From contig NZ_JAUCCV010000002.1 in NCBI RefSeq assembly GCF_034675905.1, forward strand, positions 186,001 to 250,000: a stretch of DNA of 64,000 nucleotides, read 5' to 3'. The notes beneath the pieces are model-generated. The model searched no databases and had not been told where the DNA came from. It saw only the letters and a program-made list of their open reading frames with translations. This document shows, in pieces, positions 18,774 through 27,095 of the stretch. The DNA comes from Castellaniella sp034675905. Lineage in GTDB: Bacteria; Pseudomonadota; Gammaproteobacteria; Burkholderiales; Burkholderiaceae_B. Both the position numbers and the translations under genes were made by a program. Every line of letters starts with the position of its first letter. Position 1 is the stretch's first letter.

Positions 18774-19763
18774 ATGGCTTCATCCCCCATCCGCATCGGC
18801 ATCGCCGGCTACGGCAATCTGGGCCGTGGTGCGCAGGCGGCAATCGCCCGCCACACCGATATGCAGCTGGTCGGCGTCTTCACACGCCGCGATCCCGCAT
18901 CCCTGGTGCTGGATGATCCGACGGTGCCGGTCTGGTCCCTGGATGATGCCGCCGCCCGGCGCGACGATATCGATGTGCTGATCCTGTGCGGGGGTTCCAA
19001 GGACGATCTGCCGGTGCAGGGGCCGGCGCTGGCCCAATGGTTCACGACCGTGGACAGCTACGACACCCACGCCCGCATTCCCCAGTATTTCGAGGCGGTT
19101 GACACCGTAGCGCGCGCGCATGGCAATCTGTCGATTCTGGCCGTCGGCTGGGATCCTGGCCTGTTTTCCATCAACCGCCTGATGGGCGAGGCCATCCTGC
19201 CCGACGGCGCCACCTACACGTTCTGGGGCAAGGGCCTGAGCCAAGGCCATTCTGACGCCATCCGCCGCGTGCCGGGCGTTGCTGGCGGGGTGCAGTACAC
19301 CATCCCGGTACCGGATGCGGTCGAGCGCGTGCGATCCGGCGCACAGCCGCAGCTGAGCACGCGGGAAAAGCACACCCGCGAATGCTATGTCGTGCTGCAG
19401 TCCGGCGCGGATGCCCGCCAGGTGGAACAGACCATCGTGACCATGCCGGACTATTTCGCCGACTACGACACCCACGTGCATTTCATCGATGCCGATACGC
19501 TGCAACGCGACCATGCCGGCATGCCGCATGGGGGATTCGTCATCCGCAGCGGCCAATCGGGCGCCAATGATCATCAGGTCGTCGAATATTCCCTGAAACT
19601 GGCCAGCAACCCCGGCTTCACCTCCAGCGTCCTGGTCGCCTACGCACGCGCGGCCTGGCGCATGAAATCCGCCGGGGAAACCGGCGCCCGCACGGTCTTT
19701 GACGTGCCTCCCGGCCTGCTGTCGCCCAAATCGGCGGCGGATCTGCGCCGCGAACTGCTCTAA
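18774..19763 (+). CDS. ddh: meso-Diaminopimelate D-dehydrogenase
   Basis: NADPH-dependent enzyme that makes meso-diaminopimelate directly from tetrahydrodipicolinate, a one-step branch of lysine and cell-wall precursor synthesis. The 329-aa protein starts with a Rossmann motif IRIGIAGYGNLGRGAQAA, followed by the NADP-type VFTRRDP, and has WDPGLFSINRLMGEAILP and FWGKGLSQGHSDAIRRVPGV, strongly characteristic of Ddh. Preceded by AAAGGAAC. It appears to be the first gene of a pair with the DUF924 gene 12 bases downstream. Confidence 0.93.
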   Translation: MASSPIRIGIAGYGNLGRGAQAAIARHTDMQLVGVFTRRDPASLVLDDPTVPVWSLDDAAARRDDIDVLILCGGSKDDLPVQGPALAQWFTTVDSYDTHARIPQYFEAVDTVARAHGNLSILAVGWDPGLFSINRLMGEAILPDGATYTFWGKGLSQGHSDAIRRVPGVAGGVQYTIPVPDAVERVRSGAQPQLSTREKHTRECYVVLQSGADARQVEQTIVTMPDYFADYDTHVHFIDADTLQRDHAGMPHGGFVIRSGQSGANDHQVVEYSLKLASNPGFTSSVLVAYARAAWRMKSAGETGARTVFDVPPGLLSPKSAADLRRELL

Positions 19764-19775
19764 GCGATCCTGATC

Positions 19776-20339
19776 ATGCATCCTGCCGAATCCGACCACT
19801 CCGCCATGCCCCATGCCGCCCAGGCGATGCTGGATTTCTGGCGGGATGCAGGCCCCGAAAAATGGTTTGCGAAAAACGCGGCATTCGACGCGGCTTTTCG
19901 CAGCCGCTTTTACGACGCCCATTACGCCGCAGCCCGCCAGGAACTGGAAAGCTGGCTGCAACAGCCTGAATCCGCACTGGCCCTGATCCTGCTGCTGGAT
20001 CAATATCCGCGCAATGCTTTCCGGGGCACCGGCCATATGTTCGCTACCGACGGCCTGGCGCTGTCCTACGCGCGCCGCAGCCTGGACTTCCTGGGCCTGA
20101 TCGAACCCGCCCTGCGCAATTTCATCTGCCTGCCCTTCATGCACGCCGAGGACCTTGCCGTCCAGCAGGAAGCCTTGACCATCTATCAGCAGCATGCCCC
20201 CGACTCCCTGTACTGGGCGCAGGAGCATCACGACATCATCGCCCGTTTCGGGCGCTTTCCCCATCGCAATGCCGCACTGGGCCGCACCACAAGCGCCGCA
20301 GAGCAAGCCTTCCTGGATTCAGGGGGATTCTCGGGATAG
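19776..20339 (+). CDS. DUF924 family protein
   Basis: A 187-aa soluble protein of a widespread bacterial family without a firmly assigned activity. Recognisable features are LDFWRDAGPEKWFAKNAAFD near the N-terminus, LLLDQYPRNAFRGT, a LPFMHAEDL segment and the terminal GRFPHRNAALGR motif, all in the order seen in the family. It follows ddh by 12 bases and is probably co-transcribed. A second ATG at residue 11 is possible as start. Confidence 0.85.
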   Translation: MHPAESDHSAMPHAAQAMLDFWRDAGPEKWFAKNAAFDAAFRSRFYDAHYAAARQELESWLQQPESALALILLLDQYPRNAFRGTGHMFATDGLALSYARRSLDFLGLIEPALRNFICLPFMHAEDLAVQQEALTIYQQHAPDSLYWAQEHHDIIARFGRFPHRNAALGRTTSAAEQAFLDSGGFSG

Positions 20340-20364
20340 GCTCGTAAAGGCCGCCAGACGCCGC

Positions 20365-21291
20365 TTATGCGCGCCGGCCCGCTTGCCATTGCGCATACCA
20401 CCCGTAGCCGCTGAGCAGCACGACGCCAGCCACCACCAGCAGGGACCCCAGCAAGAAGCCCGGCCCGATGGGCTCGTCCAGCAGCCAGGCGCCCAATATC
20501 ACGCCGAACAACGGCGTCAGAAACGAAAATACGCCCAGGCGCGACGCCAGGTATTTCGTCAGCAACCAGAACCAGGTCAGATAACTGAGAAACGCCACGA
20601 AAATGACCTGAAAAGCCAGTCCGGCCCAAACCAGCGGCGTGGAATGGAAGGTCGTCTGCCCCATCAGCACGGCCGCCAGCAGCAGCAGCGTCGAGCCCCC
20701 GAACAGTTGATACATCAAGGTCTGGCTGGCGGGCAACGACGCCAGCGGCGTCACCCGGACCACGACTGTCGTCGCTCCCCACGCCGCACCGCCCAGCAAA
20801 GCCAGCAGGTCGCCCCACAGCATGGCGCTGGCCTGCGCCGGCGCATCGCTTTCGCGTAGCAGAAATGCGATCCCCACCCCGCCGAAAGCCAGGATGACGC
20901 CTGCCCACTGGACTGCAGCCAGGCGCTCTTCGGCCAGTTTCCAGTGCAACCCCATGGCGGCGAAAATCGGCGCCGTATACAGCAGCACGACCACATGGCC
21001 TGCGGTGGTGAAGCGCAGGCTTTCCCCGATCAGGACGAATTCCAGCGCATACAGAGCGCCCGCGCACAGACCGGGTTTCCAGAGGGCCAGCGCACCACCG
21101 ATCCGTTCGCGCCGCCAGATCATCACCAAACCGACCAGCACCCCCCCTAGGGCCGTGCGCACGCCAATCTGGAAGACGGGCGCAAAATCATCCGCCGTGG
21201 CTTTGAGCGCAATCTGCTGCATCGCCCAGATCAGGCACAACAGCAGCATGAGCCCGGAGGCCCGACCATCCATGGGTTGGCGGTGTTCCAC
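20365..21291 (-). CDS. EamA/DMT-superfamily transporter
   Basis: Inner-membrane exporter-type protein of 308 aa with about ten hydrophobic helices arranged as two EamA repeats: the first begins near GLMLLLCLIWAMQQIALK, the second near AMLWGDLLALLGGAAWGATT. Such proteins move amino acids or other small metabolites, but the substrate cannot be read from sequence. It is convergent with the DUF924 gene and divergent from the AhpD-like gene. Confidence 0.88.
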   Translation of the reverse strand: MEHRQPMDGRASGLMLLLCLIWAMQQIALKATADDFAPVFQIGVRTALGGVLVGLVMIWRRERIGGALALWKPGLCAGALYALEFVLIGESLRFTTAGHVVVLLYTAPIFAAMGLHWKLAEERLAAVQWAGVILAFGGVGIAFLLRESDAPAQASAMLWGDLLALLGGAAWGATTVVVRVTPLASLPASQTLMYQLFGGSTLLLLAAVLMGQTTFHSTPLVWAGLAFQVIFVAFLSYLTWFWLLTKYLASRLGVFSFLTPLFGVILGAWLLDEPIGPGFLLGSLLVVAGVVLLSGYGWYAQWQAGRRA

Positions 21292-21464
21292 GCAAGAACC
21301 TCTTGATCAAAGCCTGTATTGTAGGCGTCCGGCACGATCAGCCGGCTCTGCCGGCTGCTTTGAGCGGCGTTCCCCGCCCCTGCCCGCGACAGGGATTCGC
21401 TGGCTCCGGCAAGACGTCGGGTCTATGATGAACAAAGCATCAATCACCGCACCAGGAGCCGCCC

Positions 21465-21812
21465 ATGGATTCGCCCATGTATCCCCACGCCACCGCCGAT
21501 CTGGCTAAACGCCGCGCCGAGCTGGCCCCCGAACCGCTGGCTGCCTTCAAGGCGTTCAGCAAGGCGGTCTTTGCGCCGGGGGCCCTGGATGCCAAGACCA
21601 AACAATTGATCGCCGTCGCGGTGGCCCACGTAACCCAATGTCCATACTGCATCAAGGGCCACACAGAAGGCGCATCACGCGCCGGGGCCACGGATGCCGA
21701 AATCATGGAAGCCATCTGGGTGGCTGCCGAAATGCGTGCCGGCGGCGCCTACGCGCATTCCAATCTGGCGCTGCAAACCCTGGACGGCCTGCACGGCAAG
21801 GATCACGCCTGA
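21465..21812 (+). CDS. AhpD-like carboxymuconolactone decarboxylase family protein
   Basis: A 115-aa protein of the CMD/AhpD family. The redox motif is CPYCIKGHTEGA, with the CxxC and following His of AhpD-type alkyl-hydroperoxidase disulfide reductases, so a thiol-redox role is more likely than muconolactone decarboxylation. GCAAAC-rich C-terminal helices carry YAHSNLALQTL. An AGGAG site precedes the ATG. An ECF sigma factor starts 70 bases downstream on the same strand. Confidence 0.88.
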   Translation: MDSPMYPHATADLAKRRAELAPEPLAAFKAFSKAVFAPGALDAKTKQLIAVAVAHVTQCPYCIKGHTEGASRAGATDAEIMEAIWVAAEMRAGGAYAHSNLALQTLDGLHGKDHA

Positions 21813-21882
21813 TCGCCAGGCCGTGAAACGTTTCCCTGGCCAGCAGCATCCAATGCAGTCCGGGCTTATTGGGGGGAGTAAA

Positions 21883-22596
21883 GTGGATACTCAAATTCCG
21901 CAGGATTTGACGAAAGAAAGCGATCTGTCGCTGATCGCCTGGTGCCGAGCCGGCAAGCTGCAGGCTTTCGACCTGCTGATGCGCCGGCACAACCAGCAGC
22001 TGTACCGGGCGGCCCGCAGCATCCTGCATGACGAAGCCGAAGCCGAAGACGCCGTCCAGGATGCCTGGTGGAAAGCCTACCAGCACCTGCAAGACTTTCG
22101 CGCCGACGCCCAGCCCGCCACCTGGCTGACCCGCATCGCCGTCAACGAGGCCTTGATGCGCCGCCGGCGAAACAAAACCCGCGAAGCCCACATCCAATCG
22201 GCATACCAGGTTTCTACTGACCCAGACAATATGCTTGCGCCCGGCTCCGACCTCCCCGCTTCCGACATCACACGCCCCGACCAATCCGCGTGGCGGGCGG
22301 AATTGCGTCACCAGATCGAGCGGCACATCGACGCGCTGCCCGATATCTACCGCACGGTCTTCATGTTACGCGGGGTCGAGGAAATGCCCGCCGCCGAGGT
22401 CGCTCAGATCCTGGGCATGCCGGAAGCCACTGTCCGGGTACGTTTCATGCGGGCCCGACGCTTGCTGCAAGACGCCTTGAAGCAGGATTTCGATCCCCAC
22501 ATCGGCCAAGCGTTCTCGTTTGCCGGAGAGCGCTGCAACCGCATCGTGGCGGGCGTGCATGCCAGAATGCGGGCGGCCGGCATCCGGCAGGATTGA
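21883..22596 (+). CDS. ECF-type RNA polymerase sigma factor, no anti-sigma gene nearby
   Basis: A 237-aa sigma-70 family protein. Region 2 covers about residues 25-95 (FDLLMRRHNQQLYRAAR, then DAVQDAWWKAYQHLQDF) and region 4 about 165-225 (LPDIYRTVFMLRGVEEM and an HTH in VAQILGMPEATVRVRFMRAR). GTG 21883 is chosen because it follows GGGGGGAG at five bases; an ATG at 21853 is possible. The C-terminal 30 residues extend past region 4. No anti-sigma gene flanks it, and the AhpD-like gene upstream suggests an oxidative or redox signal by context only. Confidence 0.88.
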   Translation: MDTQIPQDLTKESDLSLIAWCRAGKLQAFDLLMRRHNQQLYRAARSILHDEAEAEDAVQDAWWKAYQHLQDFRADAQPATWLTRIAVNEALMRRRRNKTREAHIQSAYQVSTDPDNMLAPGSDLPASDITRPDQSAWRAELRHQIERHIDALPDIYRTVFMLRGVEEMPAAEVAQILGMPEATVRVRFMRARRLLQDALKQDFDPHIGQAFSFAGERCNRIVAGVHARMRAAGIRQD

Positions 22597-22604
22597 CCGA
22601 TAAA

Positions 22605-22627
22605 CGGCTGGCGAGCCAGCCGGTTTT
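22605..22627. terminator. Bidirectional terminator between sigma factor and lplA
   Basis: Stem CGGCTGG / CCAGCCG with a four-base loop followed by GTTTT on the plus strand, lying between the convergent sigma-factor and lplA stops. On the minus strand the tail is GTTTATC, so it may serve both directions. Confidence 0.7.
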
Positions 22628-23418
22628 CAAGGCACCTTGGCCAGCCAGTCTTGTGTGCCGAACTTTTCCTGGATCAGGCGTTCGGCTTGGGCCAGTTCAT
22701 CGGCGGTCAAGACGTCATCCCGCAAGCCGTTGCGCTGCCGGAAAGCATCCAGCATGCGGGCAATGACGGCCTCTCGGGCCAAGCCCGTCTGGCTGCGCAG
22801 CGGATCCACCCGTTTGGCGGCAGAGGTCGTCCCTTTGTCCGACAGCTTTTCCCGACCAATGCGCAAGACCTGCAGCATCTTGGCGGCATCGATATCGTAG
22901 GCCATGGTCACATGGTGCAGCACCGCGCCGCCCCGGCGCGCCTGGGCGGCGCCGCCGATCTTGCCGCCTTCGGATGTGATGTCGTTCAGCGGTTGATACC
23001 AGGCTTTGATGCCCAGATCCCCCAGCGCCTGCAGCACGAAAGCATCCATATAAGCATAGGCGTCACGAAAACTCATGCCGTCCACCAGAGACAACGGCGC
23101 ATAGATGGAATAAGTGATGGTATTGCCGGGCTCTACAAACATGGCGCCACCGCCGCTGATGCGACGCACCACCTGAATACCGTGCGCCTGGGCCGCATCC
23201 GCGTCTACTTCGTTTTTCAAAGACTGGAAGATGCCGATGATGACGGCAGGAGCCGCCCATTCCCAGATACGCAAGGTCGGCGCCCGACGCCCGGCGGCGA
23301 CTTCGTCCAGCAGCACCTGGTCCAAAGCCATATGCTGCAGCGGCATCAAAGGTGCAGGATGCAGCAGCCGCCAATCGAAATCGGTCCAGTGACTGCGCGC
23401 AGAGGTGGTGTCGCTCAT
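22627..23418 (-). CDS. lplA: Lipoate-protein ligase A, catalytic N-terminal part
   Basis: Adenylates lipoate or octanoate and transfers it to lipoyl domains. The 263-aa protein has the ligase motif VVRRISGGGAMFVEPGN, which binds the acyl-AMP, and the catalytic lysine in GGKIGGAAQARRG. E. coli LplA is 337 aa; the missing accessory domain is encoded by the separate upstream gene (lplB, 101 aa), whose stop overlaps this ATG by four bases. This is the bipartite arrangement known from Thermoplasma. Confidence 0.9.
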   Translation of the reverse strand: MSDTTSARSHWTDFDWRLLHPAPLMPLQHMALDQVLLDEVAAGRRAPTLRIWEWAAPAVIIGIFQSLKNEVDADAAQAHGIQVVRRISGGGAMFVEPGNTITYSIYAPLSLVDGMSFRDAYAYMDAFVLQALGDLGIKAWYQPLNDITSEGGKIGGAAQARRGGAVLHHVTMAYDIDAAKMLQVLRIGREKLSDKGTTSAAKRVDPLRSQTGLAREAVIARMLDAFRQRNGLRDDVLTADELAQAERLIQEKFGTQDWLAKVP

Positions 23419-23720
23419 GCCAGCGCCCTCTGGATCACGACCGCAATGCCTTCCGCCGTCAGGCCGAACATCTGCACATCGGGGTTCAGGGCCTGGTTCA
23501 CCGCCTGCGCCAGACCCGCCGCATCGGTGTGCGCCAGCAGTCCTTCCAATGCGGCATTGATGGCGTCCAGCGCCTCGGGGGGTTCCAGGAAGAAATCCCC
23601 CGACAAACGAACATTTTGAAGGCGGCCAGCCGCCACCTGCAGATCGACCACGACCAGTTTGCCGCCCGGAATCTTGTATTCACCGTGCCCAGGCTCAGGC
23701 CTCAGATTTGCGTCATTCAT
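23415..23720 (-). CDS. lplB: Lipoate-protein ligase accessory (C-terminal domain) subunit
   Basis: A 101-aa protein matching the LplA C-terminal domain (LplB of Thermoplasma). Diagnostic segments are GEYKIPGGKLVVVDL at the N-terminus and VRLSGDFFLEPPEALDAINA in the middle. In archaeal bipartite ligases this subunit is required for lipoate adenylation. Translationally coupled to lplA (ATGA overlap). Its start is 57 bases from the divergent MFS gene. The gene name follows the archaeal usage, not the E. coli LipB octanoyltransferase. Confidence 0.85.
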   Translation of the reverse strand: MNDANLRPEPGHGEYKIPGGKLVVVDLQVAAGRLQNVRLSGDFFLEPPEALDAINAALEGLLAHTDAAGLAQAVNQALNPDVQMFGLTAEGIAVVIQRALA

Positions 23721-23777
23721 CTGTTTTCCCGTCTCTTGCGTGGGCTAAGATTGAAGCCTCACTGCACTGCCGCCATT

Positions 23778-25301
23778 ATGACCGCGATCACCCCCGAAAA
23801 ACAGGATTCCCCCCACGCGCAACCGGCAGAACCCCAGGCAGTCCCGCACCGGGGCTGGATCCTGACGGCGCTGATGCTGACCATGTCGCTGGCGGCCATG
23901 GACATCACCATCGTCGCCACTGTCATCCCGCAGATCGTCGGCGACCTGGGGGGATTCGACCGCTTCACCTGGCTGTTCTCCATCTATCTGCTGGCCCAGA
24001 CCGTCACCATCCCCATCTATGGCAAGCTGGCGGACCTGTATGGCCGCAAGCCCGTGCTGATCGGCGGGTCCGCCCTGTTTCTGCTGGGGTCGGCCGCCTG
24101 CGCCCTGGCCTGGGGCATGATCCCGTTGATCGTCTTTCGCGCCATCCAGGGCCTGGGGGCCGGGTCCATCATGGCCACGGTCAATACCTTGGCAGGCGAT
24201 CTGTATTCGACTCGCGAACGCGCCCGGGTGCAGGGCTGGCTGTCCAGCGTCTGGGGCATTGCCGCCATCGTCGGCCCCACCCTGGGTGGCGCTTTCGCCG
24301 AATACGCCACTTGGCGCTGGGTCTTCCTGATCAATCTGCCCATCGGCCTGGCCGCCATTGTCCTGATCGCCCGCTATCTGCACGAACAGGCGCCCGCCCG
24401 CCAGCACGCCATCGACTATGCCGGCGCCATCCTGATGATGCTGACAGGCGCCTTCGGTGTCTTCGGCCTGCTGCAAGGCGGCAATGCCTGGGGCTGGCTC
24501 TCCGCCCCCAGCCTGGCGACCTTTGCCTTGGTGGCCGTGCTGATGATCGCCACCGTGATGCGGGAACGGCGCGCTGCCGAGCCCATCATGCCCGGCTGGG
24601 TCTGGCGCCATCGGCTGATGCTGGGGTCGAACTTGGGGGTGCTGGGCATGGGCTTGGTCATGATGGCGCCGGGCACCTACTTGCCGGTATTCGCTCAATC
24701 CGTCATGGGTCTGGGGCCGATCAGCGCCGGTCTGGTGCTGGCCAGCATGAGTCTGGGCTGGGTGGCGGCATCGGCCTGGTCGGGACGCCTGTACCTGAGA
24801 TTCGGCTTCCGGGACACAGCGCTGTTTGGCGGCGTGCTGATCCTGCTGGCGGTCCTGGGGTTCGTCTGGCTGCCGCCGCAACCCGCAAGCTGGCTGGTCA
24901 CGGCGGATCAGATCCTGCTGGGGGCGGGCTTTGGAATGCTGTCCACACCCTTGCTGGTCGGCGTGCAGTCTGTCGTCCCCTGGCATCAGCGGGGCGTGGC
25001 GACCAGCGCCAATATGTGGTCACGCTACCTGGGCCAAAGCCTGGGGGCCGCCGTGGTCGGGACACTGTTCAACAATGCCATGCGCGACGCGCTGGACGCC
25101 GCCCCGGCTGCGCTGGACGGCGCCCTGCCCGGCGTGAATGGCGCGATCACGGCGCTGCAGACAGGACCGGCCGCATCCGCCAGCCGTCACTATCTGCTGG
25201 CGGCCTTTGATACGGCGACGCATCAGGTCTATGTGGGGATGATCGGCATTGCGCTGCTGACGCTGCTGGCTGTGCTGCTCATGCCGCGACACATCGACTA
25301 G
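23778..25301 (+). CDS. MFS multidrug exporter, DHA2 (EmrB/QacA) type
   Basis: A 507-aa protein with about 14 predicted helices. DHA2 marks include the motif-C-like LTMSLAAMDITIVATVIPQI in helix 1 and the motif A segment GKLADLYGRKPVL between helices 2 and 3, plus LSSVWGIAAIVGPTLGGAF in helix 5. ATG 23778 is used because the longer frame runs through the divergent lplB gene. The likely role is proton-driven drug or metabolite efflux; there is no adjacent regulator or EmrA partner. Confidence 0.9.
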   Translation: MTAITPEKQDSPHAQPAEPQAVPHRGWILTALMLTMSLAAMDITIVATVIPQIVGDLGGFDRFTWLFSIYLLAQTVTIPIYGKLADLYGRKPVLIGGSALFLLGSAACALAWGMIPLIVFRAIQGLGAGSIMATVNTLAGDLYSTRERARVQGWLSSVWGIAAIVGPTLGGAFAEYATWRWVFLINLPIGLAAIVLIARYLHEQAPARQHAIDYAGAILMMLTGAFGVFGLLQGGNAWGWLSAPSLATFALVAVLMIATVMRERRAAEPIMPGWVWRHRLMLGSNLGVLGMGLVMMAPGTYLPVFAQSVMGLGPISAGLVLASMSLGWVAASAWSGRLYLRFGFRDTALFGGVLILLAVLGFVWLPPQPASWLVTADQILLGAGFGMLSTPLLVGVQSVVPWHQRGVATSANMWSRYLGQSLGAAVVGTLFNNAMRDALDAAPAALDGALPGVNGAITALQTGPAASASRHYLLAAFDTATHQVYVGMIGIALLTLLAVLLMPRHID

Positions 25302-25313
25302 GCGACCTGCTGA

Positions 25314-25679
25314 TCAGGCTGCCTGGCTCACGCACAACAGATCCGGCAGATCCCGCAGCACTGTCTTGGCATCCAGTGAGCGCAGCGGCACGCTTGCGTC
25401 AGCCGGAATGCGGCCATCGACCTGCAGCATCTGGTAGCGCAGACAACAGACCCGCAGAAATGAGGTGAAGTTGCCGGTTTCGCCCCGATATTCCAGCAAT
25501 TCGTCGTACAGGCGCTCGATCAGCTGCGTCACCCGCATGCCGTCGCGCTGCGCGATGTCTTCCAGCACTTGCCAGAACAGATGCTCCAGACGCACGCTGG
25601 TCGCCACGCCGTGCAGACGCAGCGAACGGCTTTCACTATCGTAGGACCGGGGATTGGCCCGGATGAAAATTTCACACAT
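25314..25679 (-). CDS. Ribbon-helix-helix domain protein
   Basis: A 121-aa protein with a ribbon-helix-helix core (RHH_4 type): SRSLRLHGVATSVRLEHLFWQVLEDIA reads as the strand and first helix, then DGMRVTQLIERLYDELLEY as the second helix. A short C-terminal extension holds two adjacent Cys (RVCCLRY). Such proteins are DNA-binding repressors or small adaptors; no operator is apparent. Start preceded by AGGAG. Convergent with the MFS gene. Confidence 0.8.
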   Translation of the reverse strand: MCEIFIRANPRSYDSESRSLRLHGVATSVRLEHLFWQVLEDIAQRDGMRVTQLIERLYDELLEYRGETGNFTSFLRVCCLRYQMLQVDGRIPADASVPLRSLDAKTVLRDLPDLLCVSQAA

Positions 25680-25742
25680 AGCACAGGCTCCTGAACAGGC
25701 GCTTCATCTCCTGATTGTAGAGACTGGCGCCGGTTCCAGGAA

Positions 25743-26324
25743 TCAGTGCTGGATACGTGTGCCCAACACCGTCAGGAACTGAGCGATCCAGGCGGGGTGC
25801 GCAGGCCAGGCCGGCGCCGTCACCAGATTGCCATCCGTATGCGCCTGATCCACCGCGATATCGGCATATTGGCCGCCCGCCAGGCGGACTTCCGCTGCGC
25901 AGGCCGGATAGGCAGAACACGTGCGGCCCTGCAGCACGCCAGCCGCTGCCAACAGTTGGGCACCATGACAGATCGCTGCGATGGGCTTATTGGCCTTCTG
26001 GAAGTGCCGCACGATATCCAGCACACGCTCATCCATACGCAGGTATTCCGGCGCACGCCCCCCGGGAACGACCAGGCCGTCGTAGCTTGTCGCATCCACG
26101 GCATCGAAATCCTGATTCAGCGTGAAGCGGTGTCCGGGCTTTTCGCTATAGGTCTGGGCGCCGTCGAAATCGTGCACCGCCGTCGCAACCCATTCGCCCG
26201 CTTTTTTGCCGGGGCAGACTGCATCGACATGGTGACCTACCGCCAGCAAGGCCTGGAACGGCACCATGACTTCATAGTCCTCGACATAGTCGCCTACCAG
26301 CATCAACAATTTCTTGGCCATCAT
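25743..26324 (-). CDS. DJ-1/PfpI family protein
   Basis: A 193-aa class I glutamine amidotransferase-like protein. The nucleophile elbow is AAICHGAQLLAAAG with the reactive Cys followed by His, and the Glu partner lies in the early GDYVEDYEV segment. These features fit PfpI/DJ-1 proteins (protease, deglycase or chaperone activities are debated). ATG 26324 follows AGGAGACAG; the longer frame starts 34 codons upstream without support. Confidence 0.88.
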   Translation of the reverse strand: MMAKKLLMLVGDYVEDYEVMVPFQALLAVGHHVDAVCPGKKAGEWVATAVHDFDGAQTYSEKPGHRFTLNQDFDAVDATSYDGLVVPGGRAPEYLRMDERVLDIVRHFQKANKPIAAICHGAQLLAAAGVLQGRTCSAYPACAAEVRLAGGQYADIAVDQAHTDGNLVTAPAWPAHPAWIAQFLTVLGTRIQH

Positions 26325-26411
26325 CTGTCTCCTGTTTCGAGTTATGGATAACAGGGTCATTGTGATGCTTTCGTTGGGGAGCCGGGTGGTATGCCTGTAC
26401 CGCCTGCTGCA

Positions 26412-26448
26412 AAAGAGAAAAGCCATGTAAACATTATTTACATGGCTT
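26412..26448 (-). terminator. Terminator after tRNA-Ser
   Basis: A perfect 12-bp stem AAGCCATGTAAA / TTTACATGGCTT with a five-base loop (26420-26448). On the minus strand it is followed by TTTTCTCTTTT, an intrinsic terminator just beyond the tRNA 3' end. The run of As on the other side makes it possibly bidirectional. Confidence 0.88.
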
Positions 26449-26457
26449 CATTTCAAT

Positions 26458-26548
26458 TGGCGGACAGGGTGGGATTCGAACCCACGGTACGGGGTTACCG
26501 TACGCCTGATTTCGAGTCAGGTACATTCGACCACTCTGCCACCTGTCC
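26458..26548 (-). tRNA. tRNA-Ser (anticodon CGA)
   Basis: Read on the minus strand: acceptor stem GGACAGG pairs with CCTGTCC, discriminator G, and CCA is encoded. The anticodon arm is CCTGA-CTCGAAA-TCAGG with anticodon CGA at 26514-26512. A long variable arm (CGTACGG/CCGTACC-like) and TTCGAATCC T-loop are present, as required for a class II serine tRNA. Length 91 bases. serS lies about 550 bases away. Confidence 0.96.
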
Positions 26549-26644
26549 GGGTCACTGCGGTCAAGTCGGGCATTCTAGCACGGAATGCGTGCAGCCAAAA
26601 TGCGCCGGCCACAACGCTGCCAGCGTCAGCGTCTGATACCAGGA

Positions 26645-26673
26645 TTGTCCAAAGCTGACAAACCGCCTATAGT
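26645..26673 (+). promoter_or_regulatory. Sigma-70-like promoter for the 119-aa gene
   Basis: TTGTCC (26645-26650), a 17-base spacer and TATAGT (26668-26673), about 34 bases before the ATG at 26707. Both boxes and the spacer fit the consensus well. Confidence 0.65.
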
Positions 26674-26706
26674 GAAAGCAGGCATGACAAGCTGCTGGAG
26701 GACATC

Positions 26707-27066
26707 ATGAACATCCAAGCATTGCGCTTTGTGCTCGACATCGACGGCAACGGCGCCATCGCCGGTTGGGAAATCATCGATGCCCTGAAATGGGGATTCT
26801 CCCTGCCCGGCCGCTTGCTGGTCGAAGGCCTGGGCAACATCCCCATCATCGCCGACACCTTCAACATCCAGGCATCCGCCGCCACGGGCTACGCCAGCTT
26901 TCACAGCCTATTGGCCGCCGGCTCCAATCTGCTGTTCTGGGTGCTGCTTCTGTACGGCTTGACCCGCATCGGGGCGCGGCGCAGCACAGAATCCGCCGCC
27001 GAACCGCCTGCCACCCCAGGCCGGTCCCGTTACCGGGGTCCGCAGCCTAAAAAACACCATAGCTGA
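26707..27066 (+). CDS. Conserved small membrane protein with an EF-hand-like loop
   Basis: A 119-aa protein of unknown function. Residues 11-18 read DIDGNGAI, resembling the first half of an EF-hand calcium loop, followed by WEIIDALKWGF. One clear hydrophobic helix (SNLLFWVLLLYGLTRIG, about residues 74-90) is followed by a basic, proline-rich cytoplasmic-looking tail. It has its own promoter and a strong GGAGGACATC ribosome site, so it is a real gene. Calcium binding is only suggested by the loop. Confidence 0.7.
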   Translation: MNIQALRFVLDIDGNGAIAGWEIIDALKWGFSLPGRLLVEGLGNIPIIADTFNIQASAATGYASFHSLLAAGSNLLFWVLLLYGLTRIGARRSTESAAEPPATPGRSRYRGPQPKKHHS

Positions 27067-27095
27067 CGACAGCGGATCGGCGTACCAGCGTCTGC

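Noticed and set aside
23745..24986. 413-codon open frame opposite the MFS gene
   Set aside because: Gln/Gly/Asp-rich shadow of hydrophobic codons on the other strand; no ribosome site or domain.
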